Source of the DNA: an uncultured Bacteroides sp.
GTDB taxonomy: Bacteria; Bacteroidota; Bacteroidia; Bacteroidales; Bacteroidaceae
Assembly: GCF_902491285.1 (NCBI RefSeq)
Contig: NZ_CABUHK010000020.1
Location: forward strand, 1 to 64,000
Length of the DNA stretch: 64,000 bases
Reading direction: 5' to 3'
Shown: positions 8,543 to 17,896 of the stretch, in pieces
Numbering within the stretch: the stretch's first letter is position 1
Layout: every line of letters begins with the position of its first letter
Notes under the pieces: model-generated
What the model saw: the letters and a program-made list of their open reading frames with translations, nothing else
Told to the model about the DNA's origin: nothing
Databases searched by the model: none
Position numbers and translations under genes: made by a program

Positions 8543-9829
8543 TTATTCTTCATCCCGTTTGATGACTAGCAGTTTGTCTACTCGTCCCCGGTCCATGTCT
8601 ACTACTTCGAACTGTAGGTTCTTGTAAGTAAAGATGTCTCCGGCTTTCGGGATGCGGCCTATCAGGAACATTGCCAGTCCGCCTAAAGTGGTGAAGTCTT
8701 CCGATTCCAGGTCTTCATAGGATAAGATTCCCATTTCTTCCATGAAGTCGTCAATGTTCATTGAGGCTTCCACCAGCATCGAACCGTCCTGCCTTGTGAC
8801 GATTTCTTCTTCTTCCGTTTCGTCCTCTTCGAGGATGTCTCCAAAGATACTTTCGGTCAGGTCGTGCAGTGTGATAATACCTTCCGTGCTACCATACTCG
8901 TTAACAACAACTCCGAACTTGTTTTTGTTCTTCTTGAATAGCTCTAAAACTTTATTTGCATACAAACTTTCCGGAATAAAGAGAGGAGGACGGGCTATCT
9001 CACGCAGATTGAACTGTTGTTGATTGCCTACCATCAGGATAATATCTTTTACGGAAACCACTCCGATAATCTCGTCTCTCCGTTCGTCTACCAACAGATA
9101 TTTGCTGTAATGTTCTTCTTCAATGACCTTCATTACCTTTTCCTGCGTGTCGTCAGGATGAAGGATGATGAGATCCCTGCGGTGTGTCATCAGTTCGTTG
9201 GCACGTTTGTCCGAGAAGCGGAACACGTCACGTAGCATTTCCGTTTCTTCCTTGTCAATCACGCCCTGTTCCGAACTTTGGTGGAGAATCATTTTTATCT
9301 CTTCCTGCGTCATAGGGCGTTCTTCACTTTTCAAGCCGATAAGTCTGTTCAGCAGTCGGGTAGAGATACTGAGCAACCAGACAAAAGGATAGGACACTTT
9401 TGTCAGCAGAATCATTATCGGGCTGAATAAGATTGCATATCTTTCAGGATTGCTGAGGGCGATGGATTTGGGAACCAGCTCTCCGATGATAAGGGAAAGA
9501 TAAGTGATGACTGCCACGGTGGTAATCATGGCCAGGTTGCGTGCGTACGCTTCTGCTCCCGGAATGAGAGAGAACAGGGGAACGAGGTCGTCGGCAATGG
9601 CTACTCCACCATAAGCACCGGATACAATACCGATGAGAGTAATACCGATTTGAATAGTAGACAAGAACTTTTCCGGCTCTTCCAGTTGTTTTAATACTCC
9701 GCGTGCTGATTTGTTACCTTTAGCTACAAGGGTTTCGAGACGTGCTTTGCTGGAAGATACCAGTGCAATTTCATACATGGCGAATACGCCATTCAGTATG
9801 AGTAAGAGAAGAATGATAAAAAATTCCAT
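8543..9829 (-). CDS. CNNM/HlyC-CorC family transporter (DUF21, CBS pair, CorC domain)
   Basis: 428 residues. Residues 1-190 hold the DUF21 membrane domain (LLLLILNGVFAMYEIALVSSSKARLE, with GITLIGIVSGAYGG). About 195-330 are two CBS domains (FRFSDKRANELMTHR, VVNEYGSTEGIITLHDL). About 345-425 are the CorC/HlyC C-terminal domain (GRIPKAGDIF, FEVVDMDRGRVDKL). Proteins of this family export magnesium or are tied to divalent cation homeostasis; the older name hemolysin is misleading. A good promoter lies just upstream. The start at 9829 directly begins the first membrane helix. Confidence 0.9.
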   Translation of the reverse strand: MEFFIILLLLILNGVFAMYEIALVSSSKARLETLVAKGNKSARGVLKQLEEPEKFLSTIQIGITLIGIVSGAYGGVAIADDLVPLFSLIPGAEAYARNLAMITTVAVITYLSLIIGELVPKSIALSNPERYAILFSPIMILLTKVSYPFVWLLSISTRLLNRLIGLKSEERPMTQEEIKMILHQSSEQGVIDKEETEMLRDVFRFSDKRANELMTHRRDLIILHPDDTQEKVMKVIEEEHYSKYLLVDERRDEIIGVVSVKDIILMVGNQQQFNLREIARPPLFIPESLYANKVLELFKKNKNKFGVVVNEYGSTEGIITLHDLTESIFGDILEEDETEEEEIVTRQDGSMLVEASMNIDDFMEEMGILSYEDLESEDFTTLGGLAMFLIGRIPKAGDIFTYKNLQFEVVDMDRGRVDKLLVIKRDEE

Positions 9830-9854
9830 AAATGGATTAAAATGGTTATAGCTT

Positions 9855-9886
9855 CGAAATTACATGAAATCACGACACTATGCAAA
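9855..9886 (-). promoter_or_regulatory. Promoter for the CNNM transporter gene
   Basis: On the minus strand TTTG (9883-9886), 20 nt, then TAATTTCG (9855-9862), one mismatch from TAnnTTTG. It gives a short leader to ATG 9829. Confidence 0.6.
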
Positions 9887-9949
9887 TCTATGTAATATAT
9901 TAATGAATATTTAATAATCGTGTTGTCTTTTTTTGTATTAGAAGTGGAA

Positions 9950-9988
9950 AAGGGAATGCTGAAGTACGGTCACTTCGGCATTCCCCTT
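9950..9988 (-). terminator. Terminator after the M48 peptidase gene
   Basis: AAGGGAATGCTGAAGT (9950-9965) pairs with ACTTCGGCATTCCCCTT (9972-9988) with one G-T pair and one bulge. On the minus strand the stem is followed by TTTTCC. It closes the TonB receptor/M48 operon. Confidence 0.75.
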
Positions 9989-10017
9989 CCTAATTATATG
10001 ATAAAGAGATAGACTCC

Positions 10018-10803
10018 TTATTTCTTAGCGTAGCTGTCTGCTTTGGCTTTGGCGCGTTCGATACGTTTTGCTGTATCCGGGTGAGAAGAGAACATTCTCT
10101 GCATATAAGAAGATTGCGGAGCTCCTTCGGCCATTTTTGCCAGTTTGGTCAATGCGTTAGCCATGGCGTAAGGGTCGATATTATTTTTTACACAGAACTC
10201 AACACCATACTCGTCTGCTTCGTTTTCCTGCTTTTGTGAATACTGTGCACCGGCAAGGGCTTCTGCCATAGCTCCCAGTTCAGAGTCAGTCAGTTTGGCA
10301 ACCTTGTCGCTGGCTGCGCCTGCCGCGTTCTTCACTGCCGAGCGGAGATAAGCGTTTTTCATTGCGTCTTTAGAGTCTGTGTGAACCACGTGGCCGATTT
10401 CATGTCCTACCACTGCCATCACTTCTTCGTCAGTCATAACATCCATCAGTCCGGCGCAGATACGTACACTACCGTCGCCACAGGCAAAGGCATTGACGTC
10501 TACCACTTCATAAACACCGAAGTTCAGTTTCAGTCCGTCCATTTCTTTGATATGTCCGGTCAGCTTCTCTAAGCGTTTGCCGTACTCAGTGTCAGGTTTT
10601 GTCAGCGGATTGTGCGTGTCCATCCATGCCATGTATTCCTTGCTCATGTTAGCGATGTCGGCGTCTGATAATGTAACTGCCGATACTACGTCTTTTCCTG
10701 CTTGCAGGGCTTTCCCTACATTAAATTTCTTTCCGAACTGTGCGGAAGCTGTCATTCCCATGCCCAGTAATACGAGGGCAATCATAGCAATTTGTCTTTT
10801 CAT
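10018..10803 (-). CDS. M48 family metallopeptidase, exported
   Basis: 261 residues with a Sec signal ending near ASA-QF (about residue 21). The zinc motif is HEIGH (His134, Glu135, His138) with the third ligand in ENEADEYG (Glu193, ExxAD). The TDEEVMAVVGHE and SSHPDTAKRIERA segments match Oma1/BepA/LoiP-type peptidases that act in envelope protein quality control. It lies 29 nt downstream of the TonB-dependent receptor gene and is probably co-transcribed with it. No TPR domain follows, unlike BepA, so it resembles the short LoiP/YcaL type. Confidence 0.9.
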   Translation of the reverse strand: MKRQIAMIALVLLGMGMTASAQFGKKFNVGKALQAGKDVVSAVTLSDADIANMSKEYMAWMDTHNPLTKPDTEYGKRLEKLTGHIKEMDGLKLNFGVYEVVDVNAFACGDGSVRICAGLMDVMTDEEVMAVVGHEIGHVVHTDSKDAMKNAYLRSAVKNAAGAASDKVAKLTDSELGAMAEALAGAQYSQKQENEADEYGVEFCVKNNIDPYAMANALTKLAKMAEGAPQSSYMQRMFSSHPDTAKRIERAKAKADSYAKK

Positions 10804-10832
10804 ACTCTTTTAATTAATGTTCAATTATAAAA

Positions 10833-13211
10833 TTAATATTCAAATGTAATTCCTAAGGTTGGCAGCAATGTCCCGCTTGATTGTTCAATGCGTTTCATTC
10901 TGTAATGCCGGCTGTCGGCGGGAGCTTCCGGGTTTTCGATAATTCCCGTGCTCATAAGCACATCCTGTTGCTTGAGTTTGCTCATTGTGATATTTTGCAA
11001 GTCAATATAGAAACCCAGCATACAGTGTTTCAGATAAAATGTCTTATCAATGCGGATGTCTGCCTGCACAAAAGCAGGCAGGCGTTCCTTATTGTATTTC
11101 GTATAGTCGTAGTATGCTTTCCCTTGGGCATCCCACGCAGACACAAGAGATGATTTGTCTTCATCATAAGGTGTGTAGGGAGCACCGCCGATACAACTGA
11201 CTTTCATTCCGACGCTCCATTGGTGGGGGAGATTGTACGTCCCGCGCAGATTGAAAATAAACCGGTTGTCCCATGCGGAGGCAATGTATTCACTCTCTTT
11301 GTCGTTGCGGTATTCACTTTTAAATAAGGTGAAGGAAGAAGCAATATTCAGCTTCTTGGCAATGAGCCATTTTACTAAAACCTCTGCGCCGTAAGAGCGT
11401 CCTTGGGCAGTGGAAGTCAGCAATTCATTGCCGATTACTCCATAGTCATTTCCTTTACAGGTAAGAGGGATACCGTCTGCAACAGAGAGCGGAATCTTAT
11501 CATAGTCTTTGTAGAACCCTTCTACGGAGACTTCAAAAGTATCGCCCTGACGCCAACTGATGCCCAGGCTTTCCTGACTGACTTTCATGTAACGGAGATT
11601 GTATTTGTTGGCATACGTTCCGTTATTGTTCTTAAAGCCAAGAGCCGTATAAGGGGGAAGCTGGTAATAAAGTCCTGCATTTCCGCTGACAAACCAGTGG
11701 TCGGCCAGTTGGTAGGAGAGGGATATGCGGGGAGACAGTTGGTCGGAAAGCGATTTCATTGCCGACGAATAATTGTTGGCATCGGCTCTTAATCCTAAAG
11801 AGGCTGTGAAGCGTTCGTCCATTGACGAATAATTGATGGTTCCGAAAATCCCCCAGCGCAAGATTCCTAAATAAGTGTGATAGTCGGATGTTTGTGCCTG
11901 ATTGGTATATACTTTCTGGAAAGTTGTATTGGAGTATTGACTGTAATCCAGGTTCACTCCGAGGTTGATTTTCCAGTTGCGGAAAGAAGATTTGTTCTCG
12001 AAGCGGAATTTGGTTTCCTGTTCGGTAGAACGAAGACGGAGCATCAGATTCTCTGGAACACTTTCGTTGTTCTGACGGTATTTCGTGTTGCGGTTGTTCA
12101 GATAGCTGTGGCTGACAACCAGTGATTGTACATGCGCGCCTGCATAATGACGATATACAGCGCCCAGCGTAAATGTTTCCTGTTTGATTTTAGGCAGGTA
12201 ACCGAGGATATATTCGTTGTCTTCGCTGTCGGCTTTGGTATTCAGCCGCATATTGTCAATCCCTCCCAGTCCTAATACGGTCAGTTCGTTCTGTTCGTTG
12301 AAACGGGTTTTCAGTTTGAATTGGGCATCGGTGAAAGTCGGCAGGAAAGGAAGACCGAGCATATCAAACAGGAACTGCAAGTAGGATTGGCGTACGGATA
12401 CCAGATAAGAAGTCTTTTTCCCCAGATGTCCGTTGGAGGCGAGGGAGACTTCGGAAGCCCCGAGCGTTGCTTTCAGTGAGTTGCGTTCCATATCCCCGTC
12501 ACGCAGTTTGAAGTCAAGCACGGAACTGAGCGCATTTCCTTTGTCGGTGGGGAAAGCACCGGTATAGAAGTTCACCTCACGTATCAGGTCGGCATTGAGG
12601 ATTCCTACAGGGCCGCCGGACGCACCCTGTGTGCTGAAATGATTGATATTCGGTATTTCTACTCCGTCCAGATAAAAACGGTTTTCGAAAGGAGAGCCGC
12701 CACGCACGATGAGGTCATTGCGGTAGCCTATCGGTGAGAAGGCAACCCCGGGATAAGACTGTACGATACGTGAAATATCACGGTTGGCTCCCGGGCTCTT
12801 TTCTATTTCCTGTAGTCCGATAATACGCAGGCTGACGGGACTTTCCATATCACGGCGGAAAGGAGATGCAGTGACGGTGACTCCTTCGAGTTCGGTCAGA
12901 TTCTCTTCCATCTCTATCGGGATATTCAGGTTCCGGGTGGAAAGAATGTATTCGGGAGTGGTGACGCTTTTGTATCCGATGGCGGTCGCTTGCAGGCGAT
13001 AGATGCCGGGCGGCACTTGCTCAATTGTGAAATGTCCTTCTGCGTTGGTGACACTGCCTTTGTTCAGGCCAATGACCATCACATTGATGAACTCCAATGG
13101 TTGACGGCTGTTCTTGTCAATCACCGTTCCCTTTATCTGGTGCACGGGTTGTGCTTGCAGCAGGGGGAGTAATGTATTAAAAAACAAAAGAAATATCAGC
13201 AGTCTTTTCAT
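10833..13211 (-). CDS. TonB-dependent outer membrane receptor
   Basis: 792 residues with a signal peptide ending near LQAQ. About 25-105 is a carboxypeptidase-regulatory-like domain (IKGTVIDKNSRQPLEFINV, NAEGHFTIEQVPPGIYRL). The plug follows (GANRDISRIVQSYPGVAF, IVRGGSPFENRFYLDGVEIP), then a beta-barrel ending in an aromatic residue (GITFEY). It is shorter than SusC, has no SusD partner and lies next to an M48 peptidase, so it more likely takes up a metal complex, vitamin or peptide than a glycan. The ligand is unknown. Upstream on the minus strand is TACTTTCG, a near match to a -7 box. Confidence 0.88.
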   Translation of the reverse strand: MKRLLIFLLFFNTLLPLLQAQPVHQIKGTVIDKNSRQPLEFINVMVIGLNKGSVTNAEGHFTIEQVPPGIYRLQATAIGYKSVTTPEYILSTRNLNIPIEMEENLTELEGVTVTASPFRRDMESPVSLRIIGLQEIEKSPGANRDISRIVQSYPGVAFSPIGYRNDLIVRGGSPFENRFYLDGVEIPNINHFSTQGASGGPVGILNADLIREVNFYTGAFPTDKGNALSSVLDFKLRDGDMERNSLKATLGASEVSLASNGHLGKKTSYLVSVRQSYLQFLFDMLGLPFLPTFTDAQFKLKTRFNEQNELTVLGLGGIDNMRLNTKADSEDNEYILGYLPKIKQETFTLGAVYRHYAGAHVQSLVVSHSYLNNRNTKYRQNNESVPENLMLRLRSTEQETKFRFENKSSFRNWKINLGVNLDYSQYSNTTFQKVYTNQAQTSDYHTYLGILRWGIFGTINYSSMDERFTASLGLRADANNYSSAMKSLSDQLSPRISLSYQLADHWFVSGNAGLYYQLPPYTALGFKNNNGTYANKYNLRYMKVSQESLGISWRQGDTFEVSVEGFYKDYDKIPLSVADGIPLTCKGNDYGVIGNELLTSTAQGRSYGAEVLVKWLIAKKLNIASSFTLFKSEYRNDKESEYIASAWDNRFIFNLRGTYNLPHQWSVGMKVSCIGGAPYTPYDEDKSSLVSAWDAQGKAYYDYTKYNKERLPAFVQADIRIDKTFYLKHCMLGFYIDLQNITMSKLKQQDVLMSTGIIENPEAPADSRHYRMKRIEQSSGTLLPTLGITFEY

Positions 13212-13292
13212 GCGATTGCAGTTTAGTGCCGCGAAAGTACGAAAAAAGTATTAAAGAATGATATATTCAGTGAATAAAAAAGGAATATATCT

Positions 13293-13300
13293 TATATTTG
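13293..13300 (+). promoter_or_regulatory. Bacteroides -7 box (TATATTTG) before the esterase gene
   Basis: Exact TAnnTTTG match, 120 nt before the esterase ATG at 13421. No clear -33 box. The divergent receptor gene starts at 13211, so this 209-nt gap holds both promoters. Confidence 0.45.
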
Positions 13301-13420
13301 TGGGAAATATAAAAACAGATTCCTTGTGAAGACTGTAAAATTGATTACTTGCAACGATGCGATGAAGGCACATATCCTTCAGGGAGCGTTGGAATAACTT
13401 TATCTAACTATATACATATA

Positions 13421-14239
13421 ATGAAAAAGAGAAATTTCCTGTTAGCTGTTTTATTATTGCTACTGGCAGCGCCTTCTTTTGCTGCCCGGGTAGATACCTT
13501 ATTAGTTAATAGTCCTTCCATGAATAAAGATGTGCAGGTGGTGGTCGTTACACCGGATGCTGCACTGGGAAAGAAAGCGGTGGCTTGTCCTGTCATTTAT
13601 CTGTTGCATGGTTACGGCGGAAACGCAAAGACATGGATTGGTGTAAAGCCGAATCTTCCGCAGATTGCGGATGAAAAAGGAATCATCTTTGTCTGTCCGG
13701 ACGGAAAGAACAGTTGGTATTGGGATAGTCCGAAAAATCCGTCTTATCGTTACGAAACTTTTGTTTCATCGGAATTGGTGAAGTATATTGACGAACATTA
13801 CAAGACGGTTGCCGACCGGAAAGGACGTGCCATCACCGGATTGAGTATGGGCGGACACGGGGCGATGTGGAACGCTATCCGTCATAAAGATACGTTTGGT
13901 GCCGGTGGAAGTACCAGTGGTGGAGTGGATATTCGTCCGTTCCCGTTAAACTGGGAAATGGCGAAACAATTGGGCGAATTTGCACATAATAAGAAGTCAT
14001 GGGACGAACATACCGTTATCAATCAGATTGATAAGATAGAGAACGGGGATTTGGCAATCATCATCGACTGTGGCGAATCGGATTTCTTCCTGAATGTAAA
14101 CAAGGACTTGCACAACCGTCTGTTGGCAAGAAAGATTAATCATGATTTTATTACCCGTCCGGGCGGACATACCGGAAAGTATTGGAACAACTCTATTGAT
14201 TACCAAATCCTGTTCTTCGATAAGTTTTTCAAGAAATAA
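13421..14239 (+). CDS. Secreted alpha/beta-hydrolase esterase (CE1/esterase D type)
   Basis: 272 residues. The start at 13421 was chosen because it begins a clear Sec signal (MKKRNFLLAVLLLLL, cleavage near FAA-RV); an in-frame ATG 72 nt upstream would add a non-signal tail. Catalytic triad candidates: Ser in GLSMGGHGA, Asp in IDCGESDFF and His in RPGGHTGKYW. The oxyanion region is YLLHGYGGNAKTW. The fold matches the esterase D/feruloyl-esterase group, so the protein may cut acyl or feruloyl esters from plant glycans or act as a mycolyl-type esterase homologue. It is monocistronic with its own terminator. Confidence 0.85.
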   Translation: MKKRNFLLAVLLLLLAAPSFAARVDTLLVNSPSMNKDVQVVVVTPDAALGKKAVACPVIYLLHGYGGNAKTWIGVKPNLPQIADEKGIIFVCPDGKNSWYWDSPKNPSYRYETFVSSELVKYIDEHYKTVADRKGRAITGLSMGGHGAMWNAIRHKDTFGAGGSTSGGVDIRPFPLNWEMAKQLGEFAHNKKSWDEHTVINQIDKIENGDLAIIIDCGESDFFLNVNKDLHNRLLARKINHDFITRPGGHTGKYWNNSIDYQILFFDKFFKK

Positions 14240-14324
14240 AGGGGCTAATGCTTGACTTTGGCTTTTTGATGTTGTATCTTTGGATACGTCAATCATAAAA
14301 TAGATTGAGGTTAAACTACGATAG

Positions 14325-14354
14325 AAGGAGAAAGTGAGAGCTTTCTCCTTTTTT
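14325..14354 (+). terminator. Rho-independent terminator after the esterase gene
   Basis: AAGGAGAAAG (14325-14334), loop TGAGAG, CTTTCTCCTT (14341-14350), then TTTT. It also lies at the end of the convergent S41-like gene. Confidence 0.88.
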
Positions 14355-14380
14355 GTTGTATGCTGTTTATTATTTGATTC

Positions 14381-15787
14381 TTATTTGATTCTTATTCCGG
14401 TTCCACCCGTAAACACTCTGCTTGCCGGACTGCTGACACTCTTCTCTATCTTGAATTGTGCTTTTGTTTTATCCTCCTCTTCTTTTGGTGGATAAGTTTT
14501 GTTTAGTACTCCGAGGGCAACACTTAGCAAAGTTTCTTTTTCATCACCGAACGGCAGGAAAGTCAAGTAATCGGTTGAGGCATTGACTGCGTATGTCGGT
14601 TTGAATCCGCCATAAGTATCATGCTCTGAATTATAGATAGTACATACGGCTGGGTTGACAGACCACATAAACTCTTCATTGATGAATTGTTCCGTAGCTA
14701 CATTTTGTCCCTTAGTTGAACTACCGATAGCTATTAAAGATTGAATTTTTCCGTTCAGACTGTGTATCAACATTTCCGGTGCTCCTGCCGTATCTCCACT
14801 TATCAGAACGATAAGAGTCACTAAATCAAGATTTTTGCCGGAGGGATTTAATAGTTCCGAATTGAATGTCAGAGTTGCATCTTTATCCGTGTTCTTGTCA
14901 TTATATTCCAGGAATGCCATTGTTTGGTCAAGATAATAAGAAGACACAAGCATGGTACTTAACAGTTGTGTACAATCAATGCTTCCTCCTTTATTATATC
15001 GTAGGTCAAGTATCACTTGGTGGATATTCTTTTGAGCAAGTTCATCCGACCATTCGCGTAATTCGGTATTGTATTTTTCCGGATTATCTTTAGTGCCTGC
15101 TGTAAAGTTGTTGTACATCAGGTAACCGACTTCGCTTCCGTCAGCCAGCGTTAATATTTTCTTGCAGTGGATAGGGTTGTCTACCAATGATACGGCTGCC
15201 CCTATTTTTACCGGGTCGTCTATCGGCACAACCCGGTAAATTTCTTCTTCTTCTTCACCTTCTACTGGTGGTTCAGCAGGTGGCACTTTTTGATATTTTC
15301 CCAAAGTTACTTCTATCGGTTCTGTACCTTGCAGTAGTTGACTCTCGTATTTTTTGCTGATATACGATGTATCTACTTTTACAATCCAGTCACCACGTTT
15401 TAGTACGGCGGCAGCCGGTGAACCGGGAATGACATAGGTTATCAGTGCATTGTAAGCAGTGTCTATATCCGGGTTGCGGACTAGTGAATAGTCAAATCCG
15501 TAACTGGGCAGTGGAGTTTCCATCACGGAATCCACGAACGAATAACTGTCGTTTTTTGATTTTACTTTAGACAGGAACGTGGCAGGCTCCTGGAATAGGT
15601 TCACATCATTGTAGGAAGGTAGGTCTTGATACCACAGATAGTTCTGTTGCATGATATCGTACATCCATGTGTCCAATGCAGTCATGTGGGCATACTCCGG
15701 CCAGCGGTCGACACCGCAGGAGAAAAAGCCGCTGATAGATACGATAACCAGGGCAGGTATAAGGATTATCTTTCTTAATTTTGTCAT
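14381..15787 (-). CDS. S41 (C-terminal processing peptidase)-like lipoprotein, probably inactive
   Basis: 468 residues with lipobox Cys24 (GFFSC). The start at 15787 fits the signal peptide; an upstream ATG at 15811 is less likely. The N-terminal helical part (LDTWMYDIMQQNYLWYQDLP) is followed by a PDZ-like domain with an acidic insert (about 100-190), then the S41 core (VILDLRYNKGGSIDCTQLLS). In active S41 enzymes the nucleophile is the middle Ser of an SASASE-type motif and the general base is the Lys of a TxGKN motif. Here these read TAGAPE (Gly335) and TKGQN (Gln361), so both catalytic residues are missing. It is likely a binding or chaperone-like pseudopeptidase of the outer membrane. 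Confidence 0.8.
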   Translation of the reverse strand: MTKLRKIILIPALVIVSISGFFSCGVDRWPEYAHMTALDTWMYDIMQQNYLWYQDLPSYNDVNLFQEPATFLSKVKSKNDSYSFVDSVMETPLPSYGFDYSLVRNPDIDTAYNALITYVIPGSPAAAVLKRGDWIVKVDTSYISKKYESQLLQGTEPIEVTLGKYQKVPPAEPPVEGEEEEEIYRVVPIDDPVKIGAAVSLVDNPIHCKKILTLADGSEVGYLMYNNFTAGTKDNPEKYNTELREWSDELAQKNIHQVILDLRYNKGGSIDCTQLLSTMLVSSYYLDQTMAFLEYNDKNTDKDATLTFNSELLNPSGKNLDLVTLIVLISGDTAGAPEMLIHSLNGKIQSLIAIGSSTKGQNVATEQFINEEFMWSVNPAVCTIYNSEHDTYGGFKPTYAVNASTDYLTFLPFGDEKETLLSVALGVLNKTYPPKEEEDKTKAQFKIEKSVSSPASRVFTGGTGIRIK

Positions 15788-15872
15788 TATAAAAAGCTTT
15801 TCACTGTGCAAATGTAGGAAATACTTTGCTTATCTACCACATTTATGGTATAAAAATGCCTTTAATGTGTGA

Positions 15873-15903
15873 TTGGCTGTTAGAGGATTCCACCTTATCT
15901 TTG
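15873..15903 (+). promoter_or_regulatory. Promoter for mnmA
   Basis: TTG (15873-15875), 20 nt, TATCTTTG (15896-15903). The predicted start near 15910 gives a leader of about 78 nt before ATG 15988. Confidence 0.65.
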
Positions 15904-15987
15904 TATCGTTAAAGTTTTCAGTAGGTATTGACTATTATTAGGTCTTTAATTGTTATAGAGTAAGTTATTAATAGACGAATTATTTTA

Positions 15988-17055
15988 ATGGATATAGCTG
16001 CATTATTATCAGGGGGTGTCGACAGTTCGGTTGTCGTACATCTCCTTTGCGAACAGGGATACAAGCCGACTCTTTTTTATATCAAGATTGGCATGGACGG
16101 GGCGGAGTATATGGATTGCTCGGCAGAGGAAGATATTGAATTGTCTGCTGCTACGGCCCGAAAGTACGGTCTGGCTTTGGAAGTAGTGGATTTACACCGC
16201 GAATATTGGGATAACGTGGCGGCGTACGCTATTGACAAGATTAAGAAAGGACTGACCCCGAACCCTGATGTAATGTGCAACAAACTCATTAAGTTCGGTT
16301 GTTTTGAACAGCGTATCGGAAAGGATTTCGACTATACAGCAACCGGTCATTATGCTGCTACCTTGGAACGTAATGGCAAAACCTGGCTTGGGACAGCTAA
16401 AGACCCTATAAAAGACCAGGCGGATTTTCTTGCGCAAATTGATTATCTGCAAGTCTCCAAACTGATGTTTCCTATCGGTGGACTGATGAAGCATGAAGTG
16501 CGCGAAATGGCGTTGAGTGCAGGATTGCCGAGTGCTCGGAGGAAAGATAGTCAGGGCATTTGCTTTCTCGGAAAGATAAACTATAATGATTTCGTCCGCC
16601 GTTTCCTTGGAGAAAAGGAAGGGGTGATCATTGAACTTGAAACCGGCAAGAAACTGGGTACACATCGCGGCTATTGGTTCCACACCATCGGACAGCGGAA
16701 GGGACTTGGGTTGAGTGGTGGCCCCTGGTTTGTGATAAAGAAAGATATTCAGGAAAATATTATCTATGTATCTCATGGCTATGGCGTGGAAACGCAATAT
16801 GGCAATGAATTCCGAATCAACGATTTCCATTTCATTACGGATAATCCGTGGACAGGGCAGAATAAGGAATTGGATATAACCTTTAAAATCCGCCATACTC
16901 CGGAATTTACCAAAGGAAAACTCATACCGATAGGAGAGAATCAATTTCGTATTTTATCTTCTGAAAAGTTACAGGGCATCGCTCCCGGACAGTTCGGAGT
17001 TATTTACGATGAAGAATCGAAAATCTGTGTGGGAAGCGGGGAAATCTTCTGTTAA
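15988..17055 (+). CDS. mnmA: tRNA-specific 2-thiouridylase MnmA
   Basis: 355 residues, cytosolic. PP-loop ATP pyrophosphatase motif LSGGVDSS (8-14) and the two catalytic cysteines, Cys97 in [14 protein letters not shown] and Cys192 in [27 protein letters not shown] marks the central domain and the C-terminal beta-barrel follows. The enzyme adds sulfur at C2 of the wobble uridine of Lys, Glu and Gln tRNAs. At 355 residues it is at the short end of the family. Bacteroides often carry more than one MnmA paralogue, so this may not be the only copy. Confidence 0.92.
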   Translation: MDIAALLSGGVDSSVVVHLLCEQGYKPTLFYIKIGMDGAEYMDCSAEEDIELSAATARKYGLALEVVDLHREYWDNVAAYAIDKIKKGLTPNPDVMCNKLIKFGCFEQRIGKDFDYTATGHYAATLERNGKTWLGTAKDPIKDQADFLAQIDYLQVSKLMFPIGGLMKHEVREMALSAGLPSARRKDSQGICFLGKINYNDFVRRFLGEKEGVIIELETGKKLGTHRGYWFHTIGQRKGLGLSGGPWFVIKKDIQENIIYVSHGYGVETQYGNEFRINDFHFITDNPWTGQNKELDITFKIRHTPEFTKGKLIPIGENQFRILSSEKLQGIAPGQFGVIYDEESKICVGSGEIFC

Positions 17056-17144
17056 ATATTTCTTTTTGAATGGTGAAGATTGGCTGATCAGGATAATTGT
17101 CACGTACTATTGTTGCGTAGAATATTGAATAAAGGGGAGTACTT

Positions 17145-17804
17145 TCAAATATAATATTCCGCCAAATCCACAATTCCCGCCCGCATCGCATACTTGGTAG
17201 CTTCATGCACATTATTCACCCCCAACTTGCGAAAGATGTTCTTGCGATGGCTATTAATCGTGTGGAAACTAAGATTCTTCTCTGCCGCAATCTCCTTGGT
17301 CGTTTTTCCTAACGCAATTTCTTTTAGGATATTCTTTTCCGTTTGCGTCAGCAGATGGTCGTCCATCACTGGCGCGGCTATCGGAGAAGCATTGCCGGAA
17401 AGCAGTAGATTACTGATATGATTGCATATATACCGTTGTTTGCGGGTGGCGCATTGAATGGAAGTTATGATTTCCTCTTTGGAGTTATCTTTCATCACCA
17501 CTCCGAAAGCCATGCTGCTGAATAGTACCTGCCGGAGAAAGCCAAGGCTAAGCTCATCGGAGAATAGAATCCAGTCGGCCTCTTTGAATCTTTCTTGCAG
17601 GACGATGAGTTCATCCGCTCCGGCAAAGTCGAACAATGTATAATCCAGGATAATCACCGCTTGCGGATACAATCGTAGTTGCTGAATCAGTTCTGCCTTA
17701 TTGTCAGCTTCTAAAAGAGCGGCCACATCCTTTTGCTTGCCCAGCAGGAACATCATACCTGCCTTGCTGATATCCTGATTGTCTGCGATGATGAATTCTC
17801 TCAT
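17145..17804 (-). CDS. LuxR/NarL-type orphan response regulator
   Basis: 219 residues. Residues 1-120 form a receiver-like domain with Asp54 (VIILDYTLFD) at the phosphorylation position. Acidic residues near the N terminus (ADNQD) could bind Mg. The C-terminal region of about 150-210 is the LuxR helix-turn-helix (LTQTEKNILKEIALGKTTKEIA, then LSFHTINSHRKNIFRKLGV). No histidine kinase gene is adjacent, so the input is unknown. The conserved Ser/Thr and Lys positions are present as LFSDELS and VVMKDNS, so phosphorylation is possible. Confidence 0.88.
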   Translation of the reverse strand: MREFIIADNQDISKAGMMFLLGKQKDVAALLEADNKAELIQQLRLYPQAVIILDYTLFDFAGADELIVLQERFKEADWILFSDELSLGFLRQVLFSSMAFGVVMKDNSKEEIITSIQCATRKQRYICNHISNLLLSGNASPIAAPVMDDHLLTQTEKNILKEIALGKTTKEIAAEKNLSFHTINSHRKNIFRKLGVNNVHEATKYAMRAGIVDLAEYYI

Positions 17805-17896
17805 AATTTAAGAATGGATAAATAAAAAACTCCGTTACAAATGTACGCATTTTGCGCGATTTGTAGCGGAGTTGTGATAAGATTCTTGTATCCGGA

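Noticed and set aside
16192-16944. 250-residue minus-strand frame inside mnmA
   Set aside because: Shadow of conserved MnmA sequence with no independent evidence.
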